From Candidatus Babelota bacterium (GTDB lineage: Bacteria; Babelota; Babeliae; Babelales; Vermiphilaceae): a stretch of DNA of 64,000 nt. Below are positions 18,833 to 27,572 of this stretch, piece by piece (within the stretch, counting starts at the first letter, position 1; the number at the start of each line of letters is the position of its first letter). The translations under genes were made by a program, and so were the position numbers. The stretch is from NCBI GenBank assembly GCA_029262575.1, contig JAJCZC010000026.1, positions 1 to 64,000 of the forward strand, in the 5' to 3' direction. Under the pieces are notes generated by a model. That model was given only the letters and a program-made list of their open reading frames with translations. It was not told the origin of the DNA and searched no databases.

Positions 18833-19480
18833 TTAGCCTAAATAGGTTTTGAACCAATTTCCAGCCAATTGAGCAACTTGCTCCATGGCGCCAGGTTCTT
18901 CAAATAGGTGACTAGCTCCTGGAATAACCTTGAGTTCTTTATGTATGCTGGGTATTTTCTCCAGGGCAAACTCATTAAATGAAAGGACTTCCTTATCATT
19001 TGCACCAATAATGAGTAATGTTGGTGCATTCACATAAGGTAATGCAATTTCGGCTAAATCAGGACGACCGCCGCGAGAAACCACCGCATGCACATGATTC
19101 GATACTTCTGCAGCTGCAATAAGTGCTGCGGCTGCTCCTGTGCTTGCGCCAAAATAGCCGATATTAAGGTGTTTGGTGTCATTATGCTGTTTTGCCCAAT
19201 CGGTTATGGCAACCAATCTTCCAGCCAATAATGGAATATCAAAACGTAATTCACTGGTGACATTATCGATCTTTTCCTCTTCAAGTGTGAGTAGATCGAC
19301 CAAAAGAGTAGCTAACCCCTGACTTTGCAGATAATGGGCCACCGCTTTATTGCGTACACTATAGCGAGAACTGCCCGAACCATGAGCAAAAATCACTAAG
19401 CCATGAGCATCTTTGGGTATAATGAGATCTGCTTTGAGATCAACATAACCCAGGGCTAAATCTACTTCTTTTTTTATCAT
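18833..19480 (-). CDS. Alpha/beta hydrolase (dienelactone-hydrolase-like)
   Basis: A 215-residue alpha/beta hydrolase without signal peptide. The oxyanion region is FAHGSGSS near residue 31, the nucleophile elbow is GASTG (Ser near 117), the acid is Asp in GANDKEV and the His is in GASHLFEE. This arrangement fits small cytoplasmic hydrolases of the dienelactone hydrolase group. Substrate cannot be deduced. The ribosome site AGGTG is spaced seven bases from ATG. Confidence 0.88.
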   Translation of the reverse strand: MIKKEVDLALGYVDLKADLIIPKDAHGLVIFAHGSGSSRYSVRNKAVAHYLQSQGLATLLVDLLTLEEEKIDNVTSELRFDIPLLAGRLVAITDWAKQHNDTKHLNIGYFGASTGAAAALIAAAEVSNHVHAVVSRGGRPDLAEIALPYVNAPTLLIIGANDKEVLSFNEFALEKIPSIHKELKVIPGASHLFEEPGAMEQVAQLAGNWFKTYLG

Positions 19481-19569
19481 CTTGTGACACCTGTTTGAAT
19501 TTTTTATATGTAATCTATTTTTATCATATCAGGTGTTTAAGGGCAAAAGCAACAGATTTTATGAAAAAA

Positions 19570-20610
19570 CTAATCCAACGCCCTCTTTTCTTGCAAGCCA
19601 CACAATGTTGCCAACAAACGCCAATCATAAGCACAAATGTTACCATCATCATGCACAGCATAAAATGCACCTGATGTGAATGGGCCAAATGCTCGATTGG
19701 TGATTGCGATGCCATCGGTGTTGCGCACTATTTTACCCTTAAAGGGTTTTATGGGCATCAACGAGGATCTATCGAAAATATAAAATTGATTACCCTCTCG
19801 ATCTTGATCGGTCACAATAACATAGCCCTGTTCTGGCGATGTTTCATAAAGCGCAATGCCTTCCGGTTCATATTCAATCAGGCCATCGCCAATTGTTTTT
19901 CCGCTGAACTTACCATCTAACGTATATATTTTCACATTTTTTTGCTGCTCATGCTCATCTGCAATAAATAAGCGATTATGTGCCGGATCAACCGCAATTG
20001 ATTCTAACTTCCATAATGCACCTGGGCCCTCATCATCACCAAAGGTACGCACCAATTGCATATCCGCTTTGCCATCGGCAATGTTAACTTCATATTGATG
20101 AATCTTTTTTGGATGAAAAACATCTACTGGACCATGATTGTCGGTAATATACACCATGTATTTTTTATTTGGTTCAACTTTCACTACGGCCAAGCCATAA
20201 GGACGCTGCATGACATCATTAATATAGCCAAGCGGTTTGCCATCAGGCAGATCTAATATTTGTAGGCGCTTATTATCACGCTCAACAATAAACAATATAT
20301 CATCCTCAATGGCAATGCCATTTGGGCGTTGAAATTGACCACCTTCAAAGCCTGGTTCGCCAATAATTTTGATTAACTCCCCTGTTGATGCATCATAAAC
20401 GGGCAATGAATGTGTTGATTTGGCCGTAGCGATGAGCCAATGCTGCCCTTGATTGCCATGCCAAACGGCAACCGAATCAACGTTTAGTGCTCTATCACGC
20501 TTTGTTATAAACTGCTCTGGAATAACGCACGACACATTTTTTTGTTGTTCTTGACGACAACTTGGCAAAAATACTATCGCTGTAAGTACTAGATATAACT
20601 TTTTCTTCAT
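19570..20610 (-). CDS. Lipoprotein with beta-propeller phytase-like domain
   Basis: The first 18 residues end in a lipobox (LPSC), so the protein is probably lipid-anchored. The remaining 325 residues follow the beta-propeller phytase layout: VWHGNQG, STHSLPVYDASTGE, NGIAIEDD, YEPEGIALYET with GYVIVTDQ, YIFDRSS and NTDGIAITNRAFGPF near the end. Such enzymes release phosphate from myo-inositol hexakisphosphate using calcium; several acidic ligands are present but I cannot verify the full site. A host- or environment-derived phytate or inositol phosphate substrate is possible. An NHL-type binding propeller is the alternative. AAGGGAAACAG precedes the ATG. Confidence 0.75.
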   Translation of the reverse strand: MKKKLYLVLTAIVFLPSCRQEQQKNVSCVIPEQFITKRDRALNVDSVAVWHGNQGQHWLIATAKSTHSLPVYDASTGELIKIIGEPGFEGGQFQRPNGIAIEDDILFIVERDNKRLQILDLPDGKPLGYINDVMQRPYGLAVVKVEPNKKYMVYITDNHGPVDVFHPKKIHQYEVNIADGKADMQLVRTFGDDEGPGALWKLESIAVDPAHNRLFIADEHEQQKNVKIYTLDGKFSGKTIGDGLIEYEPEGIALYETSPEQGYVIVTDQDREGNQFYIFDRSSLMPIKPFKGKIVRNTDGIAITNRAFGPFTSGAFYAVHDDGNICAYDWRLLATLCGLQEKRALD

Positions 20611-20724
20611 CTGTTTCCCTTTTACTTTATGTATCTAGCATGGCACCAGAGAGCAACAATATGCAACTCTTTATTTTGTTTATCATTTTTGAGTATGTTC
20701 ATTACAAAAGCCATGCGAGGAATT

Positions 20725-20997
20725 ATGAAAAATCGTACCTTCTTAATCACCGTTATTTTATCAAACATTACTTTTGTAATTTTGCTTATCCATAAACGAA
20801 GCGCTGTAACTGAGTTAATGTATAAAAAACAACGACAAGAGCAAGCCCTCAACCTCTTGGCCCAAAAGGAAAACAAACTTAAGCATGAACTGTGCAACCT
20901 GCAAGGCCGACCCACCGTTAAAGCATACGCTAAAAAATACTTGGGCATGTCCCCAATTTCGATTGCTCAAATGAAAAAGCTCACAACTCATGGATAA
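20725..20997 (+). CDS. ftsL: FtsL-like cell-division membrane protein
   Basis: I start at ATG 20725, which follows GCGAGGA; an in-frame ATG at 20713 is possible. The 90-residue product has one membrane segment (FLITVILSNITFVILLI) followed by a coiled-coil (KKQRQEQALNLLAQKENKLKHEL cut to its heptads) and a short tail with YAKKYLGM, the size and layout of FtsL. It overlaps the start of the FtsI-type gene by 8 bp, the classic ftsL-ftsI order, which is the main support because FtsL sequences diverge strongly. Confidence 0.7.
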   Translation: MKNRTFLITVILSNITFVILLIHKRSAVTELMYKKQRQEQALNLLAQKENKLKHELCNLQGRPTVKAYAKKYLGMSPISIAQMKKLTTHG

Positions 20998-22624
20998 CAC
21001 GCAACAGTTGCGCGCAACCAGCATCTTTTTTTTCTTTTGCATTTGCTATTGTGCCGTGATAATTAATCTCTTTTTTTTGCAGATTCGCCAACATTCGTTC
21101 TATAAAGATCTTGCTCAAAAACAATATCAAACCTCTATAACCCACACGTCCGAACGCGCATTTATTCTTGATCGCAACCAAACACCGATTGCGCTTAATA
21201 AAAAAGCCATTTCAGCATTTTTATGCCCTAATAAAGTAGATATAGATGAAAAACTCAACACATTTTTGCAGCTCTATTTTCCTATTGCATATAATAGACT
21301 GCAAAAAAAACCGAATGCACCTTTTATGTTTGTCCAACGCAATCTGACCAATGAACAAATTGACTTAATGAACACCTATGGCATAGAACAAATACAATTC
21401 CTGAAAGAACCTCATAGGCATTATCCATTTATCAGTCTTGCATCCATCGTTGGTATCACCAACATTGATAATGTAGGCAGCTTAGGAATAGAGTATCTTT
21501 TTAATAAAAAGCTCGAGAGCACACCATCATCATGTCTATTGCAAAAAGATGCACGGTCCGGTTACTTTTATTTTGAAAAAGTTGAACAAATAGTCGGCAC
21601 AAAAGGCACGCCAATCACCTTAACCATCGATGCGGATCTGCAATATCTTGTCCAAGAAGAATTGCAAAAAACAGTACACCATTTTAAAGCAAAACAAGGC
21701 TCCGTTTTGGTTCTCGATCCTGCAACCGGAGACATTATCGTGATGGCAAACTTTCCAACCTTTGATCCAAACAATACACAACACATTGATTTATCGTTAA
21801 CTAAAAATTATTGCATTGCTGAACAATATGAATTAGGATCGGTCATAAAAGTATTTGCAGCCCTTGCTGCATTGCAAGAACAGGTCACGCACATTGATGA
21901 AACCATTGATTGCCGAAACTCCAAAACAACCCAAATTGATGGACGCAAAGTTAATACAACATTCGCTCATGGCGAACTCACATTCTCCCAAGTGATTGAA
22001 AAGTCAAACAATATCGGCATCGCATTAGTTGCAAAGCGACTAAATGAAAAACTATATGATCACTATCAACGTGTTGGATTTGGCACAAAAACAAACATTG
22101 CATTTCCAACAGAGCAACAAGGTTTCATTAATCCACCATCCAACTGGTCAAAACAATCGGTTATTTCACTTTCATACGGTTATGAAATCACCACAACATT
22201 ACTACAGCTCGCACGTGCATTTTCCGTTATTGCAAATGATGGATGCATGATCACACCGCGACTTATTTTAGATAAATCACAACAACCAACCCTTTCAAAA
22301 CAACTATATGATCAAGATGCAATTGACGACATAAGAACTATTTTGCAACGCACAACTTTGCAAGGAACCGCACGACGCGCACGGATGCAGGGTTATACCA
22401 TCATGTGCAAAACGGGCACGGCGAATCTTCTTGAGAATGGTATCTATATTGACACAAAAAATAGTTATACCTGCGCAGGCATTCTTGAAAAAGATAACTA
22501 TAAACGTATTATCATCACCTATATTAAAGAAGCCGATAAACCACGCCTTTATGCATCGCAAGTTGCTGTACCACTATTTGAAAAGGTTGCACAAAAAACA
22601 GTTATCCATGACAAAATAATTTAA
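20990..22624 (+). CDS. ftsI: Penicillin-binding protein 3 type transpeptidase (FtsI)
   Basis: A 544-residue class B penicillin-binding protein. One N-terminal membrane helix (about 10-30) is followed by the dimerisation domain and the transpeptidase domain with SVIK (SxxK, near residue 283), SNN (SxN) and KTGTAN (KTG). It crosslinks septal peptidoglycan. There is no PASTA domain. Presence together with FtsL indicates the organism still makes septal peptidoglycan. The usual mraW, mraY and mur neighbours are missing, so the dcw cluster is broken up here. Confidence 0.93.
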   Translation: MDNTQQLRATSIFFFFCICYCAVIINLFFLQIRQHSFYKDLAQKQYQTSITHTSERAFILDRNQTPIALNKKAISAFLCPNKVDIDEKLNTFLQLYFPIAYNRLQKKPNAPFMFVQRNLTNEQIDLMNTYGIEQIQFLKEPHRHYPFISLASIVGITNIDNVGSLGIEYLFNKKLESTPSSCLLQKDARSGYFYFEKVEQIVGTKGTPITLTIDADLQYLVQEELQKTVHHFKAKQGSVLVLDPATGDIIVMANFPTFDPNNTQHIDLSLTKNYCIAEQYELGSVIKVFAALAALQEQVTHIDETIDCRNSKTTQIDGRKVNTTFAHGELTFSQVIEKSNNIGIALVAKRLNEKLYDHYQRVGFGTKTNIAFPTEQQGFINPPSNWSKQSVISLSYGYEITTTLLQLARAFSVIANDGCMITPRLILDKSQQPTLSKQLYDQDAIDDIRTILQRTTLQGTARRARMQGYTIMCKTGTANLLENGIYIDTKNSYTCAGILEKDNYKRIIITYIKEADKPRLYASQVAVPLFEKVAQKTVIHDKII

Positions 22625-22636
22625 AAAGGAAACAAT

Positions 22637-23488
22637 ATGGTCATTCCTGCCGATGTCCCTGCAGAAAAAAAAGAAACATTCAAACATAACCTTAATGCCA
22701 TCACCCGTAATTCTGATCGACTGTTTCTTTTTGCCGGTGATCAGAAAATAGAACATTTACACGACGATTTTCACGGAATTGAAATACCCCCAGAAGTTGC
22801 TCATCCTGAACACCTCTTTAACATTGCACAGCAAGGTGATATAGGTGCATTTGCAACACAACTTGGCTTGATTGCACGCTATGGTAATACATATAAAGAG
22901 GTGAATTACATTGCCAAATTAAATAGCAAAACCAATATTATCAAAAGCGAACCCTTCAGTTCGCAACTTTGGTCGGTCGCAGATGTTGTTCAACTACAAG
23001 AACAATCAGAATTAAAGATACGCGGTGTTGGTTTCACAATCTATTTAGGTTCTGAACATGAAGCGTCAATGTTACGTCAAGCGGCACAAGTTGTTTGGCA
23101 AGCACATCAACAAGGACTCGTTGCTATCTTGTGGATCTATCCACGAGGAAAAGCAGTAAAAACTGACAATAGCCTTGAAATGCTGGCTGGATCTGCCGGT
23201 GTAGCAAATGCATTGGGTGCAGATGTGGTAAAAATTAAAGCTCCAGAATCATTCCGCACGTATACGATTGTTGAACAATTGCACATCATAAAACAGGCTG
23301 CCGGTAACACAAAAGTTATCTGTTCTGGAGGCAAAAAAATTGCTCAAGATACATTTTTATCATTGGTTGAACAACAGGTTGAAAAAGGGAACATTGCTGG
23401 TGCAGCCGTTGGACGTAATATATTTCAACATTCGCTTGATGAAGCCGTTGGAATGACGCAAAAGTTGGCGAAGGTGATATACACTTAA
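22637..23488 (+). CDS. fbaB: Class I fructose-bisphosphate aldolase (FbaB/DeoC type)
   Basis: This 283-residue TIM-barrel aldolase cleaves fructose 1,6-bisphosphate to triose phosphates via a Schiff base. Visible features are FAGDQKIEH near the start, WIYPRGKAV, the candidate lysine in DVVKIKAPE, VICSGGKK and AAVGRNIFQ, the last two forming the phosphate site. It follows ftsI by 12 bp with an AAAAAGGA ribosome site, so it is probably co-transcribed though functionally unrelated. Confidence 0.9.
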   Translation: MVIPADVPAEKKETFKHNLNAITRNSDRLFLFAGDQKIEHLHDDFHGIEIPPEVAHPEHLFNIAQQGDIGAFATQLGLIARYGNTYKEVNYIAKLNSKTNIIKSEPFSSQLWSVADVVQLQEQSELKIRGVGFTIYLGSEHEASMLRQAAQVVWQAHQQGLVAILWIYPRGKAVKTDNSLEMLAGSAGVANALGADVVKIKAPESFRTYTIVEQLHIIKQAAGNTKVICSGGKKIAQDTFLSLVEQQVEKGNIAGAAVGRNIFQHSLDEAVGMTQKLAKVIYT

Positions 23489-23497
23489 GGCAAATAT

Positions 23498-24550
23498 TTA
23501 CTTTTGCTTCTCTTTTGTTCGCTGCATTTCACGCATTTGCGCATGACGAACCATTTTGAAAATCAGCAACGCCATCAATATAATTGCCAATGGAATGAAC
23601 CCATAAATAATGTATCGTAATATATAAGCATAGAACATAAGCTCATCATAATTTATTTTTGCTACCAAGCCCCAATTGAATTGCGGCACATACTTCCATG
23701 CAGCAACAATATATTCATCGCGATAACCACGCTCAACGCCATATCCCTGATAACCCATAATGGCTTTTTCTATAGGTAGATCAAGATTCTCACTTAACGG
23801 TCTCGTCGTAAAGGCTAAATCAGGACTTAGGCGAGGTGCCAACACAAATGCATATTGATTTTTATCGAGCGAAGCAATCACATATTCACCACTTTTGCCC
23901 AAACCTTCATAATTGTGCAATTCTTTTTGCATTTTCTCATTACTCACCTGAACCGCCAAAAAGCCGCGCAATTTTCCTTGAAATGAAACCGGCATCGTAA
24001 TAAATAGTGCCTCTTTTTTTACAATAGCATCATAAGCAAAATCTGAATTATCTGAAGTGAGCGTCATGCGAATAAATTCAAATGATTGCGTTATCAAACT
24101 TCCTTTATAGGCCTCATCTTTTATATTTTTTCCAATTAAATCTTCCATCGTAGAAAAAACAAACCGTCCTTCAAGATTGATCAAAAAAATTTGGCTATAA
24201 CCAAAAGATGCCTGATATTCCTTCAAAAAAGATTGCATTTTTTTTGTCTGCTGCTTAGTTATTCCACCACCACCAACTTCAAATGACATTAAATCTTGCA
24301 TATAAACGCTACGCGCTAATTCAACAACTGAGCGTCGTTGTTTTTCCATAAAAAAGATCAGCTCATCAATGCGCTTCGTTGCTAAATCAAACATTTGGCG
24401 TGCTTTATATTTTGGCCAATAATAGGTTAAGCCACCAACAAAGGCTCCAAAAACTGCAATCAAGAACCACAAGGCAAAAAATATCTTTATATTGATTAAT
24501 GACTTTAACGCAAATTGCTTGCTTACTCCTTTGCCCATTTGCCTCCCCAT
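23498..24550 (-). CDS. Membrane-anchored dCache sensor protein without output domain
   Basis: Two membrane helices (about 25-48 and 310-330) flank a periplasmic double-Cache-like domain (YSQIFLINLEGRFVFSTMED, FITMPVSFQGKLRGFLAVQV, GKSGEYVIASLDKNQ, YVPQFNWGLVAKI), typical of histidine kinases and chemoreceptors. After helix two only about 20 basic residues remain, so the signalling domain is absent. The gene overlaps the upstream binding-protein gene by up to 28 bp, implying translational coupling and a joint function. The start is ambiguous: ATG 24550 or ATG 24538, the latter with GGGGAGG close by. Confidence 0.82.
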   Translation of the reverse strand: MGRQMGKGVSKQFALKSLINIKIFFALWFLIAVFGAFVGGLTYYWPKYKARQMFDLATKRIDELIFFMEKQRRSVVELARSVYMQDLMSFEVGGGGITKQQTKKMQSFLKEYQASFGYSQIFLINLEGRFVFSTMEDLIGKNIKDEAYKGSLITQSFEFIRMTLTSDNSDFAYDAIVKKEALFITMPVSFQGKLRGFLAVQVSNEKMQKELHNYEGLGKSGEYVIASLDKNQYAFVLAPRLSPDLAFTTRPLSENLDLPIEKAIMGYQGYGVERGYRDEYIVAAWKYVPQFNWGLVAKINYDELMFYAYILRYIIYGFIPLAIILMALLIFKMVRHAQMREMQRTKEKQK

Positions 24551-25785
24551 TGCGTATAAAGATCATTCAAAATATTTTGCCAATCATCAGGAGATTTATA
24601 GAGATAAACAATTGGATATACTGCTTTAGCTGAACTCCATTGAATATCAAATTGACCTTGGGCGTTAATTTTACTAACACGCGAAACCTTCCATGTGTGA
24701 TGATTGAATCCATCAGTATAGACAATTCCTTCAGGTGCTTTTTTACTTTGATTATGCACTTTTTTAATCACCTTCTTTGGATTGCTTGATCCGGCCAAAA
24801 ATACTGCCTGACTCCATAAATATACACCAAAATAGGCTGCTTCCATTGGATCATTAATAACACGATCACTGCCATAACGTTTTTTAAAATTTTCTACAAA
24901 TGTAGCATTTGTTTGATTATCTATACTTTGAAAGTAGTTCCATGCAGCATAATCACCAACCATCAAAGAAACATCAAATTGCTGCAATTCCGATTCAGCT
25001 ATACTGAATGATATGGTTGGAACTTTTTTTGGCATTACACCTGCATCACGAAGTGCTTTGAAAAAATGAATGTTCGTATCACCATTGATAGTATTTATAA
25101 TAACGTCAGGATTAGAGCTTTTGATCAAATTGACAACATCGTCAACATCGTTGGCTCCTAACAATAGATACTCTTCACCAACAACCTCTGCCCCTAAAGA
25201 ATCGAGTAACTCGCGCGCAACAATACCTGCAATGCGCGGATATACATAATCAGAACCCACAATAAAAAAACGTTTGCCCAGATTTTCAAAACACCAGTTT
25301 ATGCCAGGCAGCAATTGTTGATTTGGTGTTGCACCTGTGTAGATAATATTTGAAGAAAGTTCAGCACCTTCATATTGCACTGGATAAAAAAGGAGATTGT
25401 TATACTTTTCTATTATCGGCTTAACTTCTTTACGACTCGCTGATGTCCAACAGCCAAAAATAGCATCGACTTTTTGTTCGGTAATTAAAGTTTCAGCTTG
25501 CAATGCAAAGGTTGACCAGTCTGATTTGCCATCAACTACAATTACTTCAATTTTGCGCCCTAACAAACCCCCTGATTCATTTATCTCATCAATTGCCATA
25601 CGCGTTGCATCCACCACGGGTATCTCACTTGCGGACATTGTGCCAGTCATTGAGTGTAAAATACCAACTTTAATCGTGTCGGTCTTTCTATAAACCAACC
25701 ACCACACACCCAATGACGTTATGGCAAGCCCAATGAGAAATGCCACACTAAAAATTAAGGCCAAAACTATATTTTGTTTTTTCAT
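24523..25785 (-). CDS. UrtA/AmiC-like type 1 substrate-binding protein, membrane-anchored
   Basis: I start at ATG 25785. An N-terminal helix (about 7-30, uncleaved in appearance) anchors a type 1 periplasmic binding fold: IKVGILHSMTGTMS, ATRMAIDEINESGGLLGR, IFGCWTSASRK, LFYPVQYEG, VGSDYVYPR and EAAYFGVYLW match the urea/short-chain amide binding group (UrtA, AmiC, FmdD). No permease or ATPase gene is nearby; instead it overlaps a Cache membrane protein lacking an output domain. Ligand is probably a small amide or amino-acid-like compound by family, unproven. No ordinary ABC transport role is supported by the context. Confidence 0.85.
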   Translation of the reverse strand: MKKQNIVLALIFSVAFLIGLAITSLGVWWLVYRKTDTIKVGILHSMTGTMSASEIPVVDATRMAIDEINESGGLLGRKIEVIVVDGKSDWSTFALQAETLITEQKVDAIFGCWTSASRKEVKPIIEKYNNLLFYPVQYEGAELSSNIIYTGATPNQQLLPGINWCFENLGKRFFIVGSDYVYPRIAGIVARELLDSLGAEVVGEEYLLLGANDVDDVVNLIKSSNPDVIINTINGDTNIHFFKALRDAGVMPKKVPTISFSIAESELQQFDVSLMVGDYAAWNYFQSIDNQTNATFVENFKKRYGSDRVINDPMEAAYFGVYLWSQAVFLAGSSNPKKVIKKVHNQSKKAPEGIVYTDGFNHHTWKVSRVSKINAQGQFDIQWSSAKAVYPIVYLYKSPDDWQNILNDLYTQWGGKWAKE

Positions 25786-25928
25786 ATTCCATTCTATTCT
25801 TAACTGTTGACACACATTACCTTAACACCCAAATATATAGAAAAACAATACATTATATGTAGTTGTTTTTGATATACGTAAATAAATGCAACGCCACATA
25901 ACAACGCTTAACTGTTCGGAGTTTGACC

Positions 25929-27554
25929 GTGTATAACTTTGCCCTATGTATACTCACTTTAGTAAGCTCTCAATACATCATATCTGCATCTTCAAAACAA
26001 CCATCCTCAGACCCCTATCGTTTTCGTCGTCGATTGGCTACAACAAGACCTAATTCATGTGATCTTAGTTTGTCTCTTGGTACGCAGATCAAACAACGCG
26101 CAACTAATACACCTCGATCTGAAACTGACCCGGAATTTAACATTGCAAAAAATATCAATAGCATTGTTTCCGCTGAATTGCTGACCTATAATAGAAAACC
26201 GACAAATGTATCCGGATCATGTTCTTCTAACAATAAAACATCCGCCAGTATTGTACCTGCTTTGAATTTAAAACAGACTTTACAAAATAAAAGATTTCTT
26301 GGCATGTGCTATCGCTCATTAGGCTTTTTACAACTGGCGAAAAAACGGTACCCAAAAGCAATAAACATTGATAGAGAAATTTCTATTACCATAAATCACA
26401 TAATGTCTCTCGACCCTACCGCACACGAAAACGAAATCCCTAAATCGGCTCGCAATAATTCTGGAAGAGAAGAACTATGGAAAAATCTTGTACAAAAAAA
26501 AGGTTCGCCACCATCCCTCAAAATACAAAGAAAAATTCGTAAAAAAAAAATCAAGCCTCGTAATGACAAGGAAAAGGGAAAAATAAGAAATAAAAGATCA
26601 AGCCGACATCGCGCAGTACCCAAAATATCATTACAACAAATTGCTTCTTCAAAAGATGTCCAAAAAACCCTATGCCTACTAAAAAAAGTAGCTACATACA
26701 AAACACAACAAAGCAAACAATCAATAAAGATCCATCCTGCAGAAGGTGATATTTTACTACAAAATCTTGAAAAACTATCACAAAATCCTGTTATATTCGA
26801 ACACCAAAATATCTTCATAAGGAGCATTTATCAACTTATTGATACTGCATTAAGTTTGACACAAAATCAGCTATCTGAAAAAAAAGAAAGTCCTCGTCAT
26901 TTTTTGATCCCCAGTCCTCACAAACACAAACGTTCAACTCGACTAAAACCTTATCCTATATTATGCAAACGTGTCATCGAACTCTTATTACCAACTTTTG
27001 ATTTCATGGCCGAATACTATACACTTGAATCCAACCAAACAAATGTTTCAATTTTGCTCAACTATATGCAAAAGGCATTAGACTTGATGAAAAAAATAGA
27101 ATCCAGTGGATATACCACTATTAAATCAGAATCAACTGCACGCAATATAGAATTTTGCGCTGCTATTATGCAAGAACATCACACACCACGCAGCCAACTT
27201 CATAACGACAAAAAGCTTTCAGAAATACATAGCGTTTTTATTGAGACAATACGCCTCATACTAACACGACAAAAAACTATAATTGACCCTGGTTCTGCTG
27301 ATGATCTATATGATCGTTGGAATCATCCAACGCATATTAGCAAAAAAATCATGGTCACAACTGCTATAGAATTACTTACTAAAACCCAACGTTGCGACGA
27401 TCTTGTGAAATTAAATACTGCAATTGCTCATATTCCAAGCTTAAATCAACACCCAGAAATAAAACCCTTAATTACAAAAACAACAAGACTACTGAGAGAA
27501 AATGCACAAACTAATCGAAAAAAAAGATTATCGCACTGGTCCCCACGAAAATAA
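25929..27554 (+). CDS. Large helical exported protein with a basic NLS-like stretch
   Basis: The start is GTG 25929, with GGAG seven bases upstream. The 541-residue product has a signal-like N terminus (MYNFALCILTLVSSQYIISASS), then low-complexity polar sequence, a strongly basic segment at about residues 197-230 (KIRKKKIKPRNDKEK, then NKRSSRHR) and a long alpha-helical C-terminal half. No family is recognised, though the C-terminal end resembles that of the next gene (acidic start, IPxxxxHPE/K), suggesting distant paralogy. Separation from the next gene is about 18 bp, so the two form an operon. Confidence 0.7.
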   Translation: MYNFALCILTLVSSQYIISASSKQPSSDPYRFRRRLATTRPNSCDLSLSLGTQIKQRATNTPRSETDPEFNIAKNINSIVSAELLTYNRKPTNVSGSCSSNNKTSASIVPALNLKQTLQNKRFLGMCYRSLGFLQLAKKRYPKAINIDREISITINHIMSLDPTAHENEIPKSARNNSGREELWKNLVQKKGSPPSLKIQRKIRKKKIKPRNDKEKGKIRNKRSSRHRAVPKISLQQIASSKDVQKTLCLLKKVATYKTQQSKQSIKIHPAEGDILLQNLEKLSQNPVIFEHQNIFIRSIYQLIDTALSLTQNQLSEKKESPRHFLIPSPHKHKRSTRLKPYPILCKRVIELLLPTFDFMAEYYTLESNQTNVSILLNYMQKALDLMKKIESSGYTTIKSESTARNIEFCAAIMQEHHTPRSQLHNDKKLSEIHSVFIETIRLILTRQKTIIDPGSADDLYDRWNHPTHISKKIMVTTAIELLTKTQRCDDLVKLNTAIAHIPSLNQHPEIKPLITKTTRLLRENAQTNRKKRLSHWSPRK

Positions 27555-27572
27555 AAAAAAATGAGGAAAAAA

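Noticed and set aside
20622-21042. Minus-strand frames opposite ftsL
   Set aside because: They overlap the ftsL-ftsI junction, which is well supported by overlap, topology and order.
26396-26827. A 143-codon frame opposite the helical exported protein gene
   Set aside because: Cys/Phe/Leu-rich composition mirrors the Lys/Ser-rich plus-strand gene; no ribosome site seen.
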